From Pseudomonadota bacterium (GTDB lineage Bacteria; Pseudomonadota; Alphaproteobacteria; Rhodobacterales; Rhodobacteraceae): 64,000 bases of DNA. The stretch lies in the NCBI GenBank assembly GCA_021779835.1, contig JAJXZX010000001.1, positions 1-64,000 of the forward strand, read 5' to 3'. Under the pieces are notes generated by a model that saw only the letters and a program-made list of their open reading frames with translations, did no database searches and was not told where the DNA came from. How positions within the stretch are numbered: the stretch's first letter is position 1; the number at the start of each line of letters is the position of its first letter. This document shows, piece by piece, positions 1-7,285 of the stretch. The position numbers and the translations under genes are program-made.

Positions 1-287
1 GGTGTGCCACGCAACCAGCTTTCCAGCGTCACACTGTTCGCCGCACCGAAACCAATCCCCCCCGCGATGAGGCCGCCAATCAGCTGCGGCGCAAACCCGC
101 CCCGTCTTGGCTTCACGGGCTGTGGCGTCGCTTGGCGCGCAGGCGCAGCGACCTGCCGGTCCACGGGCGCTTCTGGCGCAGTATCAGGCTCGGCGGGCAT
201 CTCGGGTGTTTCCGGCGCAACATAGACATCGGAAATCGTGTCCATCACATTACCCTGATCCCCTGGCGACTTTTTCTTGTTGGCCAT
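1..287 (-). CDS. Mitofilin-like inner membrane protein (COG4223 type), N-terminal part only
   Basis: The gene runs off the left edge; only the first 95 codons are visible, reading leftward from an ATG at 287. The product starts MANKKKSPGDQG and continues with an acidic, Pro/Ala-rich linker. A glycine-rich hydrophobic stretch, FAPQLIGGLIAGGIGFG, follows and looks like a single membrane anchor. This layout (cytoplasmic N-tail, one TM, then a long periplasmic part that is missing here) and the position directly downstream of hemD fit the COG4223/mitofilin-like proteins found next to hemD in many Rhodobacterales. That assignment is inference from layout and synteny, because the diagnostic C-terminal domain is outside the window. 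Spacing to hemD is 76 bases on the same strand, so co-transcription is likely. Confidence 0.6.
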   Translation of the reverse strand, partial: MANKKKSPGDQGNVMDTISDVYVAPETPEMPAEPDTAPEAPVDRQVAAPARQATPQPVKPRRGGFAPQLIGGLIAGGIGFGAANSVTLESWLRGT

Positions 288-363
288 TGTCTTGGGTCTC
301 CTGACTGTCTGCACCGACGCCTGCCGCCGATTCCAAGAACCTTAGACTGCACATGCCCCCCCC

Positions 364-1086
364 TCAAGCAGAACGGCCTGCGGCAATCTGGTTTGCAAGC
401 AGCGCAATCATCGCCTCGGCGTCAGGGGTGGCGGCAACTGCTACCTGTCCGTCCCCCCAGCCCCGCATATTTTCGGCAACAGCGGCGCTAAGTGCGATCA
501 CCGTGGCGGTGGCGCCCAATGCCTCGGCGGTCGCGCGAAAGAGCTGCGCCGTGCGCACCGAAAAGAGCGGTGCGATTACCCAATCATTGCCAGTCAAGGC
601 CGCAACGGCATCGGTGCTAAGCGGGCGTGACTGTTGGCGGTAAACCACACGCTCGTATGTCTCTATCCCACGCTGGTTCAGCATGGCGGCCAAGTCGCCA
701 TGCTGCGTTTCCCCATGCAGATACAACACCGGGGTCGGCACATTCTGCGTCGTCAAAAGCGCCAGCAGGGCGTCAAGGTCACCGTTGGCCGAACGGGCAT
801 CAAGCCCTCCTTGGCGCGCGACATCCTGCGTGCGGTTACCAACGCACCACGCCGGAATATCGCGCGCATCGCTTTGCGCCAGAAAGGACAGCACGCCGTT
901 TTCCGAGGTGAATACCAACGCGCCCACCCCGTCGGTTGGGATCGGCCCGGCAATCGTAACGATGTCGAGCAGCGGCGAAATAATCGGGCGAAACACCGGC
1001 CCCAATTGCGCCTCGACCATCGCGGCAAAGCGAAGCGACTGCTTTTCCGGTCTGGTCAGAAGCAAAACGGGGGCGGCATCAGTCAT
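364..1086 (-). CDS. hemD: Uroporphyrinogen-III synthase
   Basis: 240 residues, the normal size for HemD, which cyclises hydroxymethylbilane to uroporphyrinogen III in cytoplasmic tetrapyrrole synthesis. The N-terminus reads [15 protein letters not shown], the typical TRP start of the family. The first half contains [14 protein letters not shown], matching the conserved 'fTS.NgV' element. The second half has VLYLHGE and [15 protein letters not shown], corresponding to the 'l.ftS..ta..f' element of the second lobe. The frame stays open upstream, but the ATG at 1086 matches where family homology starts; upstream sequence belongs to the divergent tsaD promoter. HemD proteins are poorly conserved, so the call rests on length, the paired motifs and the neighbouring mitofilin-like gene. 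Tetrapyrrole synthesis fits a Rhodobacter-like host. Confidence 0.85.
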   Translation of the reverse strand: MTDAAPVLLLTRPEKQSLRFAAMVEAQLGPVFRPIISPLLDIVTIAGPIPTDGVGALVFTSENGVLSFLAQSDARDIPAWCVGNRTQDVARQGGLDARSANGDLDALLALLTTQNVPTPVLYLHGETQHGDLAAMLNQRGIETYERVVYRQQSRPLSTDAVAALTGNDWVIAPLFSVRTAQLFRATAEALGATATVIALSAAVAENMRGWGDGQVAVAATPDAEAMIALLANQIAAGRSA

Positions 1087-1161
1087 CGGAGCCCTGCCGG
1101 CATTGTGCGGTACCTCAGGCGGTGTTACCTGCGGTATGATCCTGTTGCAACCGTCAGACCC

Positions 1162-2259
1162 ATGACCGACACCCTGACCATCCTTGGACTTGAAAGCAGT
1201 TGCGACGATACTGCGGCCGCAGTCGTGCGTCATCGACCGGGTGAAACCGCCGAAATTCTGGCGTCTGTCGTCGCAGGGCAAACCGCGCTGCACGCCCCAT
1301 TTGGTGGCGTGGTGCCAGAGATTGCGGCACGCGCCCACGCTGAAAAGATTGACCACTGCGTCGAGGAGGCACTGGACAAGGCAGGCCTGACGTTGGCGCA
1401 GATAGACGCCGTTGCCGTGACCGCGGGGCCTGGACTGATTGGCGGGGTTCTGTCGGGCGTGATGTGCGCCAAGGGCATTGCTGCGGGCGCCGGCCTGCCC
1501 TTGATCGGCGTCAACCACCTTGCGGGGCACGCGCTGACGCCGCGACTGACGGACAATCTGGCGTTTCCATACCTCATGCTGCTGGTCTCGGGCGGGCATT
1601 GCCAGTTTCTGATTGTCAGCGGACCGGGGGCGTTCAAGCGTTTGGGCGGGACGATTGACGATGCGCCGGGCGAAGCGTTTGACAAGACCGCCAAGCTGCT
1701 GGGCCTTCCGCAACCGGGTGGCCCGACGGTGGAAGCCGAAGCCGCGCTTGGCAACCCCAAACGGATCGCCTTTCCGCGCCCGCTGCTGGACCGACCCGGA
1801 TGTGACATGTCATTCTCGGGGCTGAAGACGGCCCTTCTGCGCGCCCGCGACGGGTTGATTGCGGAAAACGGCGGGCTAAAGCGGGTTGACCGCGCGGATC
1901 TGTGCGCCTCGTTTCAGGAGGCGGTTGCGGATGTCTTGGCCGAGAAGTCGCGGCGCGCGTTGCTGCAGTATCTGCAAGGCGGCCCGGCGCATCCGGCTTT
2001 TGCTGTGGCAGGTGGAGTTGCCGCCAACCGGCGGATTCGGACCGCGTTAGAGGGCGTTACCGCTGATCTTGGCGTGCGCTTTCTGGCACCGCCGCTTGCC
2101 CTGTGCACGGACAATGCGGCAATGATTGCTTGGGCAGGTATAGAGCGTATGCGGGCCGGACTGACGGACGCGCTGGACCTGGCTGCGCGCCCGCGCTGGC
2201 CATTGGATCAGGCGAGCCCCGCGATGTTGGGGTCGGGCAAGAAAGGCGCCAAGGCGTGA
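1162..2259 (+). CDS. tsaD: tRNA N6-adenosine threonylcarbamoyltransferase TsaD (Gcp/YgjD/Kae1)
   Basis: 365 residues, normal for TsaD, which transfers threonylcarbamoyl to A37 of ANN-decoding tRNAs in complex with TsaB and TsaE. TsaE is encoded at 21450 in this window. The start [16 protein letters not shown] is the family signature. The metal-binding HxxxH lies in GVNHLAGH at His119 and His123. [12 protein letters not shown] and the C-terminal [13 protein letters not shown] are the nucleotide-binding elements of the ASKHA fold. The ATG at 1162 places the signature at residues 8-19; longer in-frame extensions overlap the divergent hemD gene and have no homology character. hemD and tsaD are divergent with 75 bases between them. 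The stop overlaps the gpsA start. Confidence 0.97.
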   Translation: MTDTLTILGLESSCDDTAAAVVRHRPGETAEILASVVAGQTALHAPFGGVVPEIAARAHAEKIDHCVEEALDKAGLTLAQIDAVAVTAGPGLIGGVLSGVMCAKGIAAGAGLPLIGVNHLAGHALTPRLTDNLAFPYLMLLVSGGHCQFLIVSGPGAFKRLGGTIDDAPGEAFDKTAKLLGLPQPGGPTVEAEAALGNPKRIAFPRPLLDRPGCDMSFSGLKTALLRARDGLIAENGGLKRVDRADLCASFQEAVADVLAEKSRRALLQYLQGGPAHPAFAVAGGVAANRRIRTALEGVTADLGVRFLAPPLALCTDNAAMIAWAGIERMRAGLTDALDLAARPRWPLDQASPAMLGSGKKGAKA

Positions 2260-3221
2260 CGCAGATTGCAATCCTCGGCGGTGGGGCATTTGGAACGGCG
2301 CTTGCGGTCGCGCTCGTGGCAGGGGGGGCCGATGTCATTCTGTGGGCGCGTGATCCGTCGCTGGTCGAGCGAATGCGGCGTGATCGTCAGAATGGGCGTC
2401 TGCCCGGAGTGACCGTGCCGCAGTCGGTTTCGGTGACATCATCGCTGGCAGACGTTGCAGGCACTTTCCCGGTGTTGCTTGCGCTGCCGATGCAGGCACT
2501 GGGCGCGTTCCTGACAGAGGCGCACCTTCATCTGAACGGTCGCGCGCTGGTGGCGTGCTGCAAGGGGGTCGATCTGACCAGCCTGAAAGGCCCGACCGGC
2601 CTGATTGCCGATGCGTGCCCGGCCTCGACAGCCGCCATCCTGACGGGGCCGAGTTTCGCGGCCGACATAGCGCGCGGCTTGCCGACTGCGTTGACGCTGG
2701 CCTGTCGCAACCATGCGGCGGGCGAAGATCTGCAACGGCGGCTTTCCACTCCGACGTTGCGTGTTTATCGGACATCCGATGTGATCGGCGCAGAACTTGG
2801 CGGGGCGTTGAAGAACGTCATCGCGATTGCGGCTGGTATTGTTGTCGGGGCCGAACTTGGCGAAAGCGCACGGGCGGCGTTGATGACGCGCGGCTACGCG
2901 GAAATTCTGCGGATGGCCCTGCATCTTGGGGCGCAACCGGAAACGCTTGCTGGACTGTCCGGGTTTGGTGATCTGGTATTGACCTGCACCTCGGCGCAGT
3001 CGCGGAATTTCCGCTATGGTCGCGCCCTGAGCGACGGCAGTGCCTTTGATCGCTCGGTGACCGTCGAAGGCGTTGCTACGGCCCATGCGGTGTCTGCGTT
3101 GGCCGCGAAAGAGGGTATCGACATGCCGATCACACGGATGGTGTCGGTGGTATTGGATGGAAAGATCAACATACGCGACGCGATAGATGCGCTGCTGTCG
3201 CGTCCTTTGAAACAGGAGTGA
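2256..3221 (+). CDS. gpsA: NAD(P)+-dependent glycerol-3-phosphate dehydrogenase
   Basis: 321 residues from a GTG start that overlaps the tsaD stop (GTGA), a classic translational coupling. The enzyme reduces dihydroxyacetone phosphate to sn-glycerol-3-phosphate for phospholipid synthesis in the cytoplasm. The N-terminal Rossmann motif is [19 protein letters not shown], the substrate-region segment [18 protein letters not shown] and [15 protein letters not shown] (with the catalytic lysine) all match GpsA. The C-terminal helical domain includes [19 protein letters not shown], another family hallmark. An in-frame ATG 153 bases upstream lies inside tsaD and was rejected. tsaD-gpsA-YciI-EVE form one tight plus-strand operon. 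Confidence 0.97.
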   Translation: MTQIAILGGGAFGTALAVALVAGGADVILWARDPSLVERMRRDRQNGRLPGVTVPQSVSVTSSLADVAGTFPVLLALPMQALGAFLTEAHLHLNGRALVACCKGVDLTSLKGPTGLIADACPASTAAILTGPSFAADIARGLPTALTLACRNHAAGEDLQRRLSTPTLRVYRTSDVIGAELGGALKNVIAIAAGIVVGAELGESARAALMTRGYAEILRMALHLGAQPETLAGLSGFGDLVLTCTSAQSRNFRYGRALSDGSAFDRSVTVEGVATAHAVSALAAKEGIDMPITRMVSVVLDGKINIRDAIDALLSRPLKQE

Positions 3222-3224
3222 GCT

Positions 3225-3500
3225 ATGCGTGTTGCAATCATCTGCCGGGACAAAGCGGGGGCGCTGGCCGTGCGGCAAGAAAATCGCCCGATGCACCTCG
3301 AATATTTGCGCGGCACCGGCGTGGTCGAGCAAGCCGGTCCGTTTTTGGATGAAAATGGCGGTATGTGCGGGTCGCTTTTGATCCTGAACGTTGGCTCACT
3401 TGCAGAGGCGCAAGCGTGGGCCGCGGCGGATCCTTATGCCAAGGCGGGCCTGTTCGAAAGCGTTACGGTGATCGAGTGGAACCGGGTGATTGGCGGATGA
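3225..3500 (+). CDS. YciI-like protein
   Basis: 91 residues with a ferredoxin-like YCII fold. The start MRVAIICRDKAGALAVRQENRPMH, the central HLEYLRGTGVVEQAGPFLDE and the end EWNRVIGG follow the family pattern: a conserved His in the 'R..HL.yl' segment, a Gly-Pro turn, and the 'DPya.aGlf..v.i..w' C-terminal element (here DPYAKAGLFESVTVIEW). YciI proteins are small dimeric enzymes or enzyme domains whose substrate is generally unknown. The gene sits 3 bases after gpsA and overlaps the EVE-domain gene by ATGA, so it belongs to the tsaD operon. The link to tRNA modification is positional only. Confidence 0.88.
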   Translation: MRVAIICRDKAGALAVRQENRPMHLEYLRGTGVVEQAGPFLDENGGMCGSLLILNVGSLAEAQAWAAADPYAKAGLFESVTVIEWNRVIGG

Positions 3501-3916
3501 AGTATTGGTTGTTCAAATCAGAACCGGACACCTGGGGCTGGGCTGATCAACTGGCAAAGGGTGACGCGGGCGAAGAGTGGCACGGCGTGCGCAACTATCA
3601 GGCGCGCAACAACATGCGGCAGATGAAGCTGGGCGATCTTGGCTTCTTCTATCACTCCAATCAAGGGAAAGAGATCGTCGGAATCGTAGAGGTATGCGCG
3701 TTGAGCCATCCGGACAGCACGACCACGGATGCGCGGTGGGACTGTGTGGACCTGCGTGCCGTGCGCCCCTTGCGCCGCCCGGTCACGCTGGAGACCTGCA
3801 AAACCGACGAAATTTTGCGAGAGATGGTGCTGGTCAAGAACTCTCGCCTATCGGTGCAGCCAGTGTCGGAAGAAGAGTGGAACAGGATTTGCGCCTTGGG
3901 TGATCTGTCAGCCTAG
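3497..3916 (+). CDS. EVE domain-containing protein
   Basis: 139 residues from an ATG overlapping the YciI stop (ATGA at 3497-3500). The start MKYWLFKSEPDTWGWADQL is the hallmark of EVE/thymocyte nuclear protein 1-like proteins. GVRNYQARNNMRQMKLGD, GFFYHSNQGKEIVGIVEV, and the C-terminal REMVLVKNSRLSVQPVSEEEW complete the PUA-like fold. EVE domains are thought to bind modified bases; in bacteria the single-domain form has no settled role. Being in one operon with the tRNA-modifying tsaD is suggestive but not proof of a nucleic acid role. The frame is open further upstream, inside the YciI gene, with no homology there. No clear terminator follows. Confidence 0.93.
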   Translation: MKYWLFKSEPDTWGWADQLAKGDAGEEWHGVRNYQARNNMRQMKLGDLGFFYHSNQGKEIVGIVEVCALSHPDSTTTDARWDCVDLRAVRPLRRPVTLETCKTDEILREMVLVKNSRLSVQPVSEEEWNRICALGDLSA

Positions 3917-3970
3917 CGAAAATCAAATCCTTGAGCCGTGGTTTGACTGACCATCTACAGGGAGGGGCAG

Positions 3971-4102
3971 ATGGATTTCCTAAGGATATTTCTGGCCGTA
4001 GTGACCGCCTATTCGTTTCGCCCCCGAAATCTGTCGTTGATCAACGGTGGCTACGCGGTGATCGCCTGAACTATCATTGGGACCGTGTTGACCGCGATCT
4101 GA
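3971..4102 (+). pseudogene. Small membrane protein gene interrupted by an in-frame TGA (or a 32-residue ORF)
   Basis: An ATG at 3971 follows a strong ribosome binding site (GGAGGGG, 3961-3967). It opens a frame of 32 codons, MDFLRIFLAVVTAYSF..., ending at TGA 4067-4069. The same frame continues for ten more sense codons (TIIGTVLTAI) to a second TGA at 4100-4102. Read through, the second half (YAVIA-x-TIIGTVLTAI) forms one continuous hydrophobic segment. TGA could have arisen from TGG (Trp), a common residue in membrane spans. I therefore read it as a small membrane protein gene with a recent nonsense change, or as a genuinely truncated protein. No family is recognised. It is 54 bases downstream of the EVE gene on the same strand. 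Confidence 0.35.
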
Positions 4103-4295
4103 GTGTAGCGTTGAAAAAATATGGAGGGCCCCGACCCCATCGGAACCCTCCACAACCCCACGCGCTCCCTCAGCACCGCACGTGATCTTGATAAGGTCCC
4201 GACCATACTGGCCGATAAGGTGAACGTAGACGCAAACGCCGCCGCGTGCAAATCTCGCATACAAATAAGTATAATGAAATTAGTTACTTGAGATT

Positions 4296-4328
4296 AAGAA
4301 AAAGCGCCCCCCTTTTGGGAGGGCGCCT
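4296..4328 (-). terminator. Rho-independent terminator of the DUF2853 gene
   Basis: Read on the minus strand, a GC-rich stem (GGCGCCCTCCC, AAAA loop, GGGGGGCGC) is followed by a run of five T (plus-strand A at 4299-4303). It begins about 20 bases after the DUF2853 stop codon at 4348. Confidence 0.85.
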
Positions 4329-4347
4329 TGTTTGCGGTCGTTGAGGA

Positions 4348-4689
4348 TCAGCCGTAGATCGTCTCTTTACCGAAGTGCTTGGTCAGCATGTAGTAGATGA
4401 CCGCGCGGTGCTTTTGGCGCTCGGATTTGCCGTAAACTTCGATGACAGAATGGATCGCTTCCATCAGCTTCGGGCTGTCAGCGAGGCCGAGTTTCTTGAT
4501 CAGGAAGTTGTTCTTCACCGTTTCAAGCTCCGAAGGATCGGAACCAGCGACAGTCGAGCTGTCGGCGTTGTAAATCGAAGGGCCACAGCCGATGGTGACT
4601 TTGGTCAAGAGCGCCATATCCGGCGTCATCTTGCATTTGTTCTTCAGATCGTCGGCATATTTCGCGATCAGATCGTCTCTCTTGCTCAT
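4348..4689 (-). CDS. DUF2853 family protein
   Basis: 113 residues, the usual size for DUF2853, a small all-helical family of unknown function. The start MSKRDDLIAKYADDLKNK and the body MTPDMALLTKVTIGCGPSIY, LETVKNNFLIKKLGL, YGKSERQKHRAVIYYMLTKHF match the family pattern, including the late His-rich 'hRavvYYlL...f' segment. The ATG at 4689 has a GAGGAGC ribosome binding site eight bases upstream. The frame extends to 4767 but that part lacks homology. The gene is monocistronic, with its own strong terminator at 4296-4328, which suggests a well-expressed small cytoplasmic protein. Confidence 0.88.
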   Translation of the reverse strand: MSKRDDLIAKYADDLKNKCKMTPDMALLTKVTIGCGPSIYNADSSTVAGSDPSELETVKNNFLIKKLGLADSPKLMEAIHSVIEVYGKSERQKHRAVIYYMLTKHFGKETIYG

Positions 4690-5030
4690 GCGGTGTGCTC
4701 CTCGCTCGCAACGCGGCCTGCGGCCATCCCCGTTTTCCGGCTGAAAAGTGCGCCGGTCTTCGTTCAATGGCGCGAGAGTAGGCTAAAGATATACAATGAC
4801 AAAGGGAAAATTCGGTGACGTTTCCCACTTTGTGACGCGTTTGGCGAAGAATTGCGCGCCAGCAGTGGCCCGGTTCTATGCGGGCTTCCGGGTCGCAATC
4901 CCCTGACACAACCCGTCAAACGACTTGACCCCGCACGCCTCGCACAGGCAAATGACCGTGCGGCGCGGAGAACCGGGCGAGTGAACGTCCGCCTGCCCTT
5001 GTGCGCCCGCGCCATAGTGGAGCGAAAGCG
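4690..5030. other. Divergent intergenic region upstream of DUF2853 and of the SGNH-like gene
   Basis: About 340 bases separate two divergent genes. An AT-richer stretch around 4780-4830 is the likely promoter area for the DUF2853 gene, but I cannot identify convincing -35/-10 pairs. Open frames crossing it on both strands look like chance reading of GC-rich sequence. No repeats or RNA genes are seen. Confidence 0.5.
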
Positions 5031-6509
5031 ATGCCAACCAAAGGCACAACAGAAAGTGGCGCGGTGACCAACGAAGGTTCGGATCTTTCGGTGCCCCGCA
5101 CCGGGGTTCTGGTGCGCGCCGACAACGGCGATGTGATTACGTTTGACGAGACGGGCCTTACCCTGCGGCTCTCGGACGCGGTTATCGGGGACATTCGTGG
5201 CCGTCTTGGCGATGCGCTTGCCAGCGACCACGATCTGATCGAGGTCTTAGGAGACATTGACGCGTGGAACGTGCGGACGACGTCGGACTGGTATCGGTTC
5301 ACCGCCGCGTTGGAACGCTCGACGCCCTCGCGCGACTATCAGCGGCGCATTGACGGCGGCGATATCATCGCGGCGGCACCGGGGCCGCTCTATGGCCTTT
5401 TCAGCATCGGTGGCGCACGCCGTGCCAGCTTCAATGAGGCACCGCCGGAATTTTCTTTCCATGTGGTGTCGCCCGGCGATCATATTGGCGCGGTCGGGCT
5501 GGAGGGCACCGATACCGCGCAGCCGACGGATCGGCTGCAACGCATCCCGCATGCCACCCGCGACACGCTGATCGCGGACACGCTGCTGCGCTGGCGTCGG
5601 GTTGACCTCCGCGCGCTTCCGTTGTTTTTCGCGCGCGCCGAGACGGATGGAACCGCAAGCATAGGCGCGTTGACCGAAGGCCCCGGTTATCGCAATTTTC
5701 TGACTGCGGTCGACAATCTTATTCTCGCGGCGCAAAGCCTTGGGAAACGGCCTCATGTCTTGGCGGTTGGGATAGACTATTCGCTGGAGGATGTGCTTTC
5801 CACCGCCGACGAAATCGTTAGTGGAATCCGCGAGTTGATGCAGCGGATAGAACGGGATTTCAATCGCCGCGGGCTGCGCAAACCGTTTTTCATCGCAACC
5901 TTCGAAAGTGGCACGCCGTTGCGTGGCGACCAGCACCATATCCGGGCCCATTGGGAATTGGCGTGGCAGCATGGCCAGCACGACCTTGCGTTCAGCGCGC
6001 CGGGCTACATGTTCGAACAATCCCATTTTGGTCGCCCAACCGAAGCTGCGCGCATCCGCATGGCAGAGATGGATGCACACGCCATTGTCGCCCTTTCAGA
6101 GCGGAAAGAGTGGCTGTGCCCGCTGTTCCTTCTTGCAGAATACGAGGGGGCAAAAATCCGCGTGACGGCGCGCGCGCTTGGCGATCTGGTGATCGATCCC
6201 GCCGATCCGTTCGGGGCGGGGCCTTCGTGTGGGTTTTCGATTGCTGGGGTCGAGCAGGCCACGTCGGTGATCGGCGTGCAGGTTGCAGATAACGACCCGC
6301 AGTCGTTGATCCTAACCTGTGATCGCCCGTTGAGTGGTCCCGCGCCAGAACTTCGCTATGCGTTTGGCGCTGCGCCCAGTTCCGACGCGTACTCGGCTAA
6401 CCGTGGCCGAATCCGTGATGACTGGTCCAGCCCAAGCCTGACAGGCCCGCTGCTGCATCGCTGGGCCAATCCGGCGGCGATACCAATCCATCCCGGGGAA
6501 AACCTATGA
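5031..6509 (+). CDS. SGNH/sialate-O-acetylesterase-like protein of unknown function
   Basis: 492 residues, no signal peptide or TM segment. The middle (about residues 235-350) resembles the second half of sialate-O-acetylesterase/SGNH domains: a long helix (IRELMQRIERDFNRRG), the strand KPFFIATFESGTP, and SHFGRPTEAARIRMAEMDAH, reminiscent of the 'D..H....g...A' catalytic block. The last ~90 residues (from IRVTARALGDLVI through SVIGVQVADNDPQSLILTCDRPLSGP) resemble the beta-rich domain that often follows such esterase domains, including in phage tail spikes. An N-terminal GDS/GxSE nucleophile is not obvious, so activity is uncertain. Start: the ATG at 5031 has GGAG 8-11 bases upstream; an in-frame upstream start at 5001 lacks one. 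It is first in a three-gene operon with the RTX sulfatase, overlapping the next gene by ATGA. Confidence 0.5.
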   Translation: MPTKGTTESGAVTNEGSDLSVPRTGVLVRADNGDVITFDETGLTLRLSDAVIGDIRGRLGDALASDHDLIEVLGDIDAWNVRTTSDWYRFTAALERSTPSRDYQRRIDGGDIIAAAPGPLYGLFSIGGARRASFNEAPPEFSFHVVSPGDHIGAVGLEGTDTAQPTDRLQRIPHATRDTLIADTLLRWRRVDLRALPLFFARAETDGTASIGALTEGPGYRNFLTAVDNLILAAQSLGKRPHVLAVGIDYSLEDVLSTADEIVSGIRELMQRIERDFNRRGLRKPFFIATFESGTPLRGDQHHIRAHWELAWQHGQHDLAFSAPGYMFEQSHFGRPTEAARIRMAEMDAHAIVALSERKEWLCPLFLLAEYEGAKIRVTARALGDLVIDPADPFGAGPSCGFSIAGVEQATSVIGVQVADNDPQSLILTCDRPLSGPAPELRYAFGAAPSSDAYSANRGRIRDDWSSPSLTGPLLHRWANPAAIPIHPGENL

Positions 6510-7285
6510 CGCTGCGCTATGAAGGTCGCCTGCCGCCGGGCGCGCTGGTCACTTCGTTTGCCATGCGTCAGCAAGTGTTGCCCCAAACTGGTGCGCCTGC
6601 CCCGGTCTGGCTGACCGCCGACCCCACGTTGACGACGCCCTCAGGCGCCGATCCGCGTCGGATTGTCGGTTGGACCGCACGTTCGGGCGATGCAGAGGCG
6701 GTGCAGACGGCGCCCAATACCGCCGGCACCTTGTTTGAGGTGGAAAATCGCGGGGCAGCGTTGCGGTTCGAGGCCGGAGAACATGGCGGCCTGCTACTGG
6801 CAGGACAGATCCCAGACGCAGGCTGTACGAGTTTCGGCATCATCTTTTGCACGACCCAGCAGGATGCAGAGACGCTTTTGACGCTGATGCCAGAACATCA
6901 GAAGGATTACCTCTACCTCGCGGGCCGCAACGCCGAGATTAAGGCGGAACAGGACAAAGGCTCGCTTGCGCTGGCGCAGGCCCTTGAACAAAAGTCCGGC
7001 GCGTCGCTTTTGGTGATCTGTGGCGTGTCAAACGGGCAGGTTTCGCTGAAAGTCAATGATCTGCCCGCGATCTCGGGTGCGCTTGCGGGCGGCGAGTTCA
7101 CCGGGCCTGCCGATCTGTTCATCGGCTGTCGCGGCCACCGCCCCGGATTGCGGCGCAAACTGGGAAGCTTTCTGTTGACCGACGTTCTGCTTTGGCCCGG
7201 CCATGACTGCCTTGCGACGGACAATGATCCGGCGCTGGCTTCGGCCCTAAGCTATTGGCGCGGGGGAACAAACGATGGGATTTGA
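6506..7285 (+). CDS. Uncharacterised beta-rich protein in the RTX-sulfatase operon
   Basis: 259 residues, starting at the ATGA overlap with the preceding gene and overlapping the sulfatase start by 11 bases. I recognise no family. The middle, FEVENRGAALRFEAGEHGG, followed by alternating hydrophobic strands (TSFGIIFCTTQQ, SLLVICGVSNGQVSLKVND) and late ADLFIGCRGHRPGLRRKLGSFLLTDVLLWPG, is reminiscent of concanavalin A-like lectin/glucanase folds. Several of these end in 'iGa.....f.G.i.dv.iw'. This is a fold guess only. No signal peptide is present. Tight coupling to the flanking genes implies the three proteins act together, possibly as carbohydrate-binding and carbohydrate-modifying partners. 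Confidence 0.45.
   Translation: MTLRYEGRLPPGALVTSFAMRQQVLPQTGAPAPVWLTADPTLTTPSGADPRRIVGWTARSGDAEAVQTAPNTAGTLFEVENRGAALRFEAGEHGGLLLAGQIPDAGCTSFGIIFCTTQQDAETLLTLMPEHQKDYLYLAGRNAEIKAEQDKGSLALAQALEQKSGASLLVICGVSNGQVSLKVNDLPAISGALAGGEFTGPADLFIGCRGHRPGLRRKLGSFLLTDVLLWPGHDCLATDNDPALASALSYWRGGTNDGI

Larger units (their letters stand above)
3917..4347. other. Gene-poor interval between the EVE gene and the DUF2853 gene
   Basis: About 430 bases without a convincing intact gene. It holds the possible broken small membrane ORF (3971-4102), then about 190 bases with lower GC content and no recognisable coding signal. At its right end is the hairpin that terminates the minus-strand DUF2853 gene. Open frames on the minus strand at 3980-4264 lack good start signals and family resemblance, so I did not call them. 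Confidence 0.6.

Noticed and set aside
4031-4045. GTTGATCAACGG as an FNR-type site
   Set aside because: FNR boxes need TTGAT-N4-ATCAA; this is a shorter palindrome inside the possible small ORF and not in a promoter position.
5031-6509. Prophage tail-fibre origin of the SGNH-like gene
   Set aside because: The C-terminal beta-rich region resembles domains found in tail spikes, but no other phage gene is nearby and the operon context is a sulfatase.
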